A model generated the notes under the pieces. That model made no database searches. It was given only the letters and a program-made list of their open reading frames with translations, and was not told the DNA's origin. Positions 6,850-11,386 of a stretch of DNA of 11,386 bases are shown piece by piece (positions within the stretch are counted from its first letter, which is position 1; every line of letters starts with the position of its first letter). A program made the translations under genes and the position numbers. The DNA comes from Thermococci archaeon (GTDB lineage Archaea > Methanobacteriota_B > Thermococci > Thermococcales > Thermococcaceae), in the NCBI GenBank assembly GCA_003660485.1, contig QMUI01000012.1, positions 1-11,386 on the forward strand, in the 5' to 3' direction.

Positions 6850-6877
6850 AATAGCCCACCTAATTTGATGAATGCAG
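6840..6877 (-). repeat. Perfect 10-base inverted repeat bracketing the asnA start and ribosome binding site
   Basis: CTGCATTCAT at 6840-6849 and ATGAATGCAG at 6868-6877 are exact reverse complements separated by 18 bases. The inner arm contains the asnA ATG and codons 2-3; the spacer holds the AGGTGGG ribosome binding site. In RNA it would form a 10-bp hairpin with the start codon paired and the ribosome binding site in the loop. In DNA it would be a two-half-site operator near the likely transcription start. Which applies depends on the start site: a weak TATA (minus-strand ATAAAAC, about 6883-6889) would place it near 6861 and leave the outer arm untranscribed, whereas TATATAT near 6955-6961 would include both arms. 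Confidence 0.6.
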
Positions 6878-6991
6878 AGGGAGTTTTATGTCATTTGTGC
6901 AACAGAATTTGTGAGTGGGTCAAAATTGGTCACCAAAAATAGTCGAAAACTAACATATATACAAAATATACGGGAAATTTTTGACAACTAT
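6850..6991 (-). promoter_or_regulatory. asnA upstream region
   Basis: This 142-base gap separates the asnA start from the stop of the upstream gene and is strongly AT-rich. It holds two minus-strand TATA candidates (about 6883-6889 and 6955-6961), the outer arm of the asnA inverted repeat, and an 11-base palindrome TTGGTcACCAA at 6926-6936 between the two candidate promoters. Minus-strand T-runs of five (complement of 6936-6940 region) may terminate the upstream transcript. No gene or structural RNA is evident. Confidence 0.4.
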
Positions 6992-8920
6992 CTAAAGTTG
7001 ACTACCTATATCGACACCTTTGATAACGACTAAGGGACAGACTTCCATACACTCCCTGCAATGGGTGCATTTCTCTGGGTCAACAACTATCTTCATCCTC
7101 TTTCTATCAATTCTTATAGCCCTCTCCGGACACTTAGTTACGCATACTCCACAGCCCACGCACTCATAGGCCCTTCTCACGAGGAAGAAGGAGGCATAAG
7201 CTTCATCTAATGTTGGCGATAATATGTAGTTTGTTCCCCCATAGAACTCGTTCTCACCCACAATTAAAAGTCCAGACCTTTCCGTAACTTCTCCAAGGAT
7301 TGGAGCTACTTCCTTTATCCTTTTCAGGTTTATCTTTGTACTTATCTCAACTCTGTACTTCTCACCCTCCTCTTTTATGCTGAACTTTATGGGCTCCCAC
7401 TTCCTTTCCTCTGGAATTTCTATACCGAGCTCTTTAGCTAGAACCTTCTCCCTCTTCCCGAGCCTCCTCCATCTCCAGAAACCGTACGTTATCCACTCTT
7501 CTGGGAGGTTAAGTCTCTTCCTCCACTTTTCCAGCTCATTATACCACTTCTCCCATAGTTCTGGCTTTTCCCTTTTTAGCTTCTCTATTTCAGCTAAAGA
7601 TTGGCTTGGGCAGAGGAAGCAGCCTATCCTGTCTATTCCCCTCTCGTATAGTTTATTGTACTTCAAACCTCGGGAGAATATGTAGAGCCAGACTTCCAAG
7701 GCCGTCCAGTGGAATATAGGTGCTGCACCTATCTCGTTGGGAACCCAGATGTTTCTCCACACTCTCCCCTGCTTGTACCTCTTGAAGCTCTCGAACTTTC
7801 TCTGGCCGACGAACATAAGCACTCCCTGGGGGAAATACCTTTCTATAGCGAGTGTTATCGGGCCAAGCTTGGTAACCTTGCAACACCATCTGTAGTCCAT
7901 CCCAGGGGGAGAAAAAACATTTATTGCTCTCCAGAATGCATCCTTAGCATCTGCAATGACGAACTTTATTCCCTTGGGCTCTAGCTCCCTCCTTATCTCC
8001 TCCACATTTTCAAGTGTTTCTGGAAACTCTATCCCTGTATTATTGAAGAAAACCGTGAACTCTTTAAACGTTTCAAGTGCCAATCCTAGGACGGCCAAGC
8101 TGTCTTTTCCTCCAGAGTAAGCTACCGCTACTGGTAACTTATACTTCTTTGAGACCTTTTTCATGAACTCCTTTGCTTCATCAGCCTTCTCCTCCAAGGC
8201 AATTCTGTTAGCCCTTATCACATCTTCAATCGTTGCCTTTTTTCCTTCAATTCTCTTCCCGCTGCCCTGAGCTTTCCTCTTCATCTTAACCCCGGTTCCC
8301 CTCTCTCTCGATACTAGTCCTTTGTAGTCCTTTTTAGCTATTCCAACTCCAATAACTTCCCCACTTTCGCTTACCACCACAACTTCATCGTTCTTCTTTA
8401 TGCTCTCTTCGGCCTCAATTATCCCAACTGGGAGGACGTTAGCTCCTTTCTTTACTGGTTCAACAGCACCTTCATCAATTATAACCCACTTCCTCATTTT
8501 CTTCCCAAACTTTTCCCAGAGAAGTTTTGCACCCTCGAGCTTTAGGGCGGGTCTCCACTCAAGCTTTATGGGGTCGAATATTATAAGTCCGAATATGAAG
8601 CCATCAAAAATTATCTCGTAGGCATCATCTTCACTCGGGATCTTGTTAAGTAAAACAATCTTGTCCTCTAAAATCTCCCTCAAATCAACTCCGTAGTGTC
8701 TCATAAAGATCTCCCCGATCAGCTCAATATCCCTCTTAAATGCAAACCTAACGTCGCCTGGGGGCGTTAAATCTATTCTAAAAACTCCCTTCTCGCCGTG
8801 AACACTGCATTTGTCCGAGATTAGAGGAACGTTGCATTTCTCACACCAATATATCCAGAACCTCCCCAGGACAACTGGTCCTCTCTTCCTCACCAAACCA
8901 CCTGCTAACCACTTCCACAT
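6992..8920 (-). CDS. PAPS reductase/PP-loop protein with N-terminal zinc site, PUA-like domain and two [4Fe-4S] clusters
   Basis: This 642-residue protein has four recognisable parts. Residues 26-41 hold a C26-x2-C29 and C38-x2-H41 set, probably a zinc site. Residues about 143-215 resemble a PUA RNA-binding domain (KGANVLPVGII, GEVIGVGIAKKDY). Residues about 230-500 form a PAPS-reductase-type PP-loop domain, with SGGKDS at 269-274, C346-C347, and C434/C437 in GCFLCPSQ. Residues 587-628 are a bacterial-type 2[4Fe-4S] ferredoxin module (C587, C590, C593, C597 and C618, C621, C624, C628). True PAPS reductases lack the PUA and ferredoxin parts, so sulfate reduction is doubtful; sulfur transfer to RNA or a cofactor is a reasonable inference. 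The ATG at 8920 has AAAGGT only one base away and lies upstream of the predicted transcript start; a GTG at 8891-8893 preceded by GGTGG is a better start and removes nine residues. Confidence 0.88.
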   Translation of the reverse strand: MWKWLAGGLVRKRGPVVLGRFWIYWCEKCNVPLISDKCSVHGEKGVFRIDLTPPGDVRFAFKRDIELIGEIFMRHYGVDLREILEDKIVLLNKIPSEDDAYEIIFDGFIFGLIIFDPIKLEWRPALKLEGAKLLWEKFGKKMRKWVIIDEGAVEPVKKGANVLPVGIIEAEESIKKNDEVVVVSESGEVIGVGIAKKDYKGLVSRERGTGVKMKRKAQGSGKRIEGKKATIEDVIRANRIALEEKADEAKEFMKKVSKKYKLPVAVAYSGGKDSLAVLGLALETFKEFTVFFNNTGIEFPETLENVEEIRRELEPKGIKFVIADAKDAFWRAINVFSPPGMDYRWCCKVTKLGPITLAIERYFPQGVLMFVGQRKFESFKRYKQGRVWRNIWVPNEIGAAPIFHWTALEVWLYIFSRGLKYNKLYERGIDRIGCFLCPSQSLAEIEKLKREKPELWEKWYNELEKWRKRLNLPEEWITYGFWRWRRLGKREKVLAKELGIEIPEERKWEPIKFSIKEEGEKYRVEISTKINLKRIKEVAPILGEVTERSGLLIVGENEFYGGTNYILSPTLDEAYASFFLVRRAYECVGCGVCVTKCPERAIRIDRKRMKIVVDPEKCTHCRECMEVCPLVVIKGVDIGSQL

Positions 8921-8970
8921 AACCTTTTTAAATTTCCCCTGCTAAAACGGGTTGAGTAGGAGGGATAACC
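8921..8970. promoter_or_regulatory. Compact divergent promoter sharing one TATA element
   Basis: Only 50 bases separate the two divergent start codons. The only strong AT element is TTTTTAAATTT at 8925-8935, nearly symmetric. On the plus strand it predicts a start near 8957, followed by GGAGGG and the ATG at 8971. On the minus strand it is preceded by a purine-rich GGGGAAA resembling a TFB-recognition element and predicts a start near 8905, inside the annotated reading frame of the 642-residue protein. One element may therefore serve both genes, which would make their transcription mutually exclusive. Confidence 0.45.
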
Positions 8971-9507
8971 ATGGCGCCAAAGATACTAGTGGAGCAGGTT
9001 GTCAAGAGAAAGGCAGTTGTAGTTAGGCCCGATGACACTATTCATAAGGTTGCGAAGGTTCTGTCGAGGAATAAAGTTGGTAGTGCCGTTGTTATGGAGA
9101 AGGATGATATCCTTGGCATAGTAACCGAGAGGGATATCCTTGACAAGGTCGTTGCTAAAGGAAAGGATCCGAGGCAGGTTAAAGTTAAGGAAATCATGAG
9201 CAAAAATCCGGTTAAGATTGAGTACGATTACGATGTCCAGGATGCGATAGAGTTAATGACCGAGAAGGGAGTTAGGAGAATCCTCGTGACGAAGTTTGGC
9301 AAGCCCATTGGATTCGTCACTGCAACTGACTTACTGGCGGCGTTGGCCTCTCAGAACCATGAAGAGGAAGAGAAAAGCGAGGAAGAACCTGAGGTTTACG
9401 GCATGTGTGAGCTCTGCGGTCAGTATGGACCTCTCTACAAGGTTTACTATGAGGGTAGGGAGATCTGGGTTTGCGAGAACTGTAAGGATCTAATCGAGGG
9501 ACGATGA
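8971..9507 (+). CDS. Tandem CBS-domain protein with C-terminal zinc ribbon
   Basis: The 178-residue protein has two CBS domains (about 7-60 and 73-127). Each shows the pattern of a strand, a helix pair and a GxVTxxD-type loop (GIVTERDIL, GFVTATDLL), which binds adenosine nucleotides in this family. A Glu-rich linker (about 130-141) leads to a zinc-ribbon-like end with C146-x2-C149 and C168-x2-C171 separated by two beta strands. CBS pairs sense AMP, ATP or SAM; a zinc ribbon usually binds nucleic acid or protein, so a nucleotide-responsive regulator is a fair guess with no proven target. The ATG follows GGAGGG. Gene end and next gene are 115 bases apart. A housekeeping IMP dehydrogenase is excluded because no catalytic barrel is present. 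Confidence 0.9.
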   Translation: MAPKILVEQVVKRKAVVVRPDDTIHKVAKVLSRNKVGSAVVMEKDDILGIVTERDILDKVVAKGKDPRQVKVKEIMSKNPVKIEYDYDVQDAIELMTEKGVRRILVTKFGKPIGFVTATDLLAALASQNHEEEEKSEEEPEVYGMCELCGQYGPLYKVYYEGREIWVCENCKDLIEGR

Positions 9508-9558
9508 AGAGAAAGCACCTCCACTGAATAGTAGTGATGAAACGCCCACGGCCAGAGT

Positions 9559-9574
9559 CCTTTTTCTTCCTCCC
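9559..9574 (+). terminator. Pyrimidine-rich tract after the CBS gene
   Basis: A pyrimidine-only run with five consecutive T bases (9561-9565) starts about 50 bases after the CBS stop codon, with no strong hairpin before it. Archaeal RNA polymerase often stops at such U-rich tracts, so this is the likely end of the CBS transcript. The call is by composition only. Confidence 0.3.
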
Positions 9575-9602
9575 TTCGAAACCTTTATTGGGGAGTTTTA
9601 AT

Positions 9603-9617
9603 CACCAGTAACTGGTG
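9603..9617. promoter_or_regulatory. 15-base palindrome (candidate operator) before the ATPase gene
   Basis: CACCAGT-A-ACTGGTG is a perfect palindrome with 7-base arms and one central base. It lies just downstream of two TATA candidates (CTTTATT, 9583-9589; GTTTTAAT, 9596-9601 region) and ends five bases before the GTG start, overlapping the GGTGG ribosome binding site. A protein bound here would block RNA polymerase or the transcript start; alternatively the RNA could fold and hide the ribosome binding site. It is GC-richer than its surroundings, which makes chance less likely. Confidence 0.5.
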
Positions 9618-9622
9618 GTAGT

Positions 9623-10681
9623 GTGCTCTTTAACCCGAGACCAAAGACTCGAAAGGATGAGTTTTATGACAGAGAATTTGAGCTACTGACCCTTGAGAGG
9701 GCCGTTGGGAAGAAAGTTGGTCTAGTTACAGTTCTTGGGATAAGGAGGCTCGGAAAGAGTTCTCTAGTCAACGTGTTCTTAAACGAATCCCCCTATCCTG
9801 GGATAAGGATTGATGCTAGGCAACTGTACTTTCAGCACAAAAGTGTTAGTCCAAACGCCCTTGCAAAGGAAATTTTAGAAGGCTTAATAAGGATCTCAGG
9901 AATTGAGAAAGTTAAACAGCTAATAAGTGGCATTAGAGGAGTTAGCTTCATGGGTTTAAGCGTTGAGATTAAGAGAGAGCACGCAACTCTCACAGAAATT
10001 CTCGAGAGGATTAATGAGTTTGAGAGGTTTGTTCTGGTTATAGATGAGGCCCAATACTTAAGGTTCTCAAAAGCAAGCTATGTTGACATGCTCGCTTGGG
10101 CTATTGACGAGCTTGAAAACTTAACCTTCATCCTCACGGGCTCTGAAGTTGGTCTGCTTGAGGATTTTCTCAGGCTTCATAGCCCCGAATCACCGCTCTT
10201 TGGCAGACCATATGTAGAGATTAAACTAGGGAGGTTCAGCAGGGAGCAGAGCTTGGATTTCTTGAAGAAAGGCTCTGAAGAAGTAGGTATTGAGGTAACA
10301 CCGGATGAGCTGTATGAAGCCGTTGAGGAGCTCGATGGTATTGTGGGATGGTTAACGCTCTACGGGTATAATAGGTTTCTAGGCCTAGGCCATAGGGAGG
10401 CCCTTGGAAAGTTGAAGGAAGATGCAATCAAGATAGTGCTTTCAGAGTTCTCAAAGCTGAAGGAGCTATCACCTAGGTACGAGCTTATAATGAGAATAGT
10501 AGCCCAGGGAAGGCACAGCTGGAGCGAGATAAAAAGGAGCTTGGAGGTAATTGAGGGGAAGAAAATTGATGATAGGAACTTCACGAGCCTATTGAAAAAT
10601 CTAGTCAAGTATGGCTACCTCGAGAAAACTGGGGAAGGCTACTTCATTCCAGATCCCCTGGTTGAAGAGGCATTCAGATAG
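9623..10681 (+). CDS. Archaeal AAA+-type P-loop ATPase with C-terminal winged helix
   Basis: The 352-residue protein belongs to the archaeal ATPase family (Pfam ATPase_2 type, STAND/AAA+ related), which is amplified in Pyrococcus and of mostly unknown function. The N-terminal signature FYDREFELLTLERA (14-27) is typical of this family. Walker A is GIRRLGKSS (39-47, catalytic K45), Walker B FVLVIDEAQ (136-144, D141-E142), and a sensor-1-like LTGSE lies at 171-175. The last roughly 70 residues look like a winged helix-turn-helix (WSEIKRSLE, LLKNLVKYGYLEKTGEGYFI), suggesting DNA or protein binding. The start is a GTG at 9623 with GGTGG just upstream; the protein begins MLFNPRPKTRKDEFYDRE, as family members usually do. 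The last 43 bases overlap the convergent methyltransferase gene. A palindrome before the gene may control it. Confidence 0.9.
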   Translation: MLFNPRPKTRKDEFYDREFELLTLERAVGKKVGLVTVLGIRRLGKSSLVNVFLNESPYPGIRIDARQLYFQHKSVSPNALAKEILEGLIRISGIEKVKQLISGIRGVSFMGLSVEIKREHATLTEILERINEFERFVLVIDEAQYLRFSKASYVDMLAWAIDELENLTFILTGSEVGLLEDFLRLHSPESPLFGRPYVEIKLGRFSREQSLDFLKKGSEEVGIEVTPDELYEAVEELDGIVGWLTLYGYNRFLGLGHREALGKLKEDAIKIVLSEFSKLKELSPRYELIMRIVAQGRHSWSEIKRSLEVIEGKKIDDRNFTSLLKNLVKYGYLEKTGEGYFIPDPLVEEAFR

Positions 10682-11386
10682 AATATCAAGCTGTGCCTCC
10701 ACCTAGTTCCTACCCTGAACCTAATGTCCCTCACTGAGTATCCAAGGTCTTCTCCCCTTTTGACTATCGCTTTTATCAGCTTCTCCTTATCTGGAAGAAA
10801 GAGTGCCACTTTACCTCTCTGAGTTAGGTAGTCAACTGCCTCCTCAAGGAGCTTAACCGAGAATTCCTCACCATATTTACCTCCCCCCAGGGATTCCCTC
10901 TCCGTGAGTACTCCTTTAGTGGGCCTGTCGTAATAGGGAGGGGCTGAAAATATAACGTCGAACTTTTCTCTCTGGGGAATTACTCCCTTTATTATTCCAC
11001 CCTTGCTTTTCACTAGCTTAACGTTAGAGTTGTTCCTCGCTATGTTCCTCTTTGCGTATTCAAAGAATTCCTCATCAACTTCTGTGGCCGTGACATCGCA
11101 TTTAAAGACTTTCTCAGCTAGTAGGGCCATGAAGGCTGTATGCCCCGTCCCGATTTCAAGAACTTTCTCCCCTCCCCTCAGGAACGTCTTGAGGAATATG
11201 AACCTAGAGACTGGAGTTGTCACGAGCCCCCTGGGGTGGTACTCTATATCGAGGTTGAACAAAGCCTTAGCTATGGCCTTGTTGTAGAGTATTCTTGCCT
11301 TTCTGTTTGAGAAGTCTATCCTGCCTCTTTCATCAAGGTACCTTTGAAGTTCGGGAATTATCTCAACGGCGTCCTTAATAGGAAGG
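10639..11386 (-). CDS. RlmF/METTL16-like SAM-dependent methyltransferase (5' end off window)
   Basis: The frame is open from the window edge at 11386 to TAG at 10639-10641, so the N terminus is missing; about 248 codons are visible. An internal TTG at 11262 is not the start: the upstream codons read as normal protein (RIDFSNRKARILYNKAIAKALFN). SAM-binding motif I is VLEIGTGHTAF, the acidic end of strand 2 is TATEVD, and the motif IV position is SAPPYYDRP where N6-adenine methyltransferases usually have NPPF or DPPY. The upstream IDFSN...YNKA stretch and the HPRGLVTTP loop recall the RlmF/METTL16 family, which methylates adenine in structured RNA. Substrate is not provable here. Its 3' end lies inside the ATPase gene, so the last roughly 14 residues (NASSTRGSGMK end) are probably a weakly constrained tail. 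Confidence 0.85.
   Translation of the reverse strand, partial: LPIKDAVEIIPELQRYLDERGRIDFSNRKARILYNKAIAKALFNLDIEYHPRGLVTTPVSRFIFLKTFLRGGEKVLEIGTGHTAFMALLAEKVFKCDVTATEVDEEFFEYAKRNIARNNSNVKLVKSKGGIIKGVIPQREKFDVIFSAPPYYDRPTKGVLTERESLGGGKYGEEFSVKLLEEAVDYLTQRGKVALFLPDKEKLIKAIVKRGEDLGYSVRDIRFRVGTRWRHSLIFYLNASSTRGSGMK

Noticed and set aside
6985..7000. CAACT/AGTTG stem around the stop codon of the 642-residue gene as a terminator
   Set aside because: Five base pairs with no T-run directly after it on the minus strand; too weak to call.
7377..7984. Open frames of 78-102 codons on both strands inside the 642-residue gene
   Set aside because: They overlap the conserved PP-loop domain frame and have the skewed Ser/Leu/His composition of shadow frames.
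1..11386. CRISPR arrays, tRNA, rRNA, insertion sequences, integration sites or prophage genes
   Set aside because: No regularly spaced repeats, cloverleaf-like segments, transposase motifs or target-site duplications were seen; gaps are short and genes look like core metabolism.

Overview
The window looks like a chromosomal segment of a hyperthermophilic euryarchaeon of the order Thermococcales, most likely Pyrococcus. This rests on AT-rich DNA with very short gaps, Shine-Dalgarno sites of the GGTG/GGTGAT type, TATA boxes instead of bacterial promoters, proteins rich in Lys, Glu, Arg and Ile, and archaeal families such as the anticodon-domain-less asparagine synthetase A and the archaeal-type P-loop ATPase. 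No database search was possible, so the species is not assigned.

Layout. At 1-557 (minus) is the 5' part of a TrkA-N/DHH phosphoesterase fusion. It is divergent from a 568-residue coiled-coil protein of unknown function (682-2388, plus), possibly DUF2226. Convergent with that is a PP-loop ATPase gene (2434-3033, minus), which is intact except for one in-frame TAG. Divergent from it is the propionate/methylmalonyl-CoA block on the plus strand: cobalamin-binding mutase subunit (3161-3592), MeaB GTPase (3636-4583) and methylmalonyl-CoA epimerase (4584-4985). The catalytic large subunit of the mutase is not in the window.

Four minus-strand genes follow. Read in transcription order from 8920 down they are: a four-module zinc/PUA-like/PAPS-reductase/ferredoxin protein (6992-8920), the archaeal asparagine synthetase AsnA (5965-6849), a purine (xanthine-guanine type) phosphoribosyltransferase (5271-5918) and a 93-residue protein of unknown function (4986-5267). 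The last two are tightly linked, and the epimerase and the 93-residue gene meet stop codon to stop codon. On the plus strand come a two-CBS-domain protein with a zinc ribbon (8971-9507) and an archaeal AAA+-type ATPase (9623-10681). The 3' end of the latter overlaps a convergent RlmF-like methyltransferase gene that runs off the window (10639-11386).

Most of this is ordinary core-genome content. The points most worth a second look are the nonsense codon in the PP-loop gene, the perfect 10-base inverted repeat bracketing the AsnA start codon and ribosome binding site, the 15-base palindrome just before the ATPase gene, the unusual domain architecture of the 642-residue protein, and several divergent promoters built on near-symmetric AT boxes. 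I found no CRISPR array, transposon, tRNA, rRNA or defence island.
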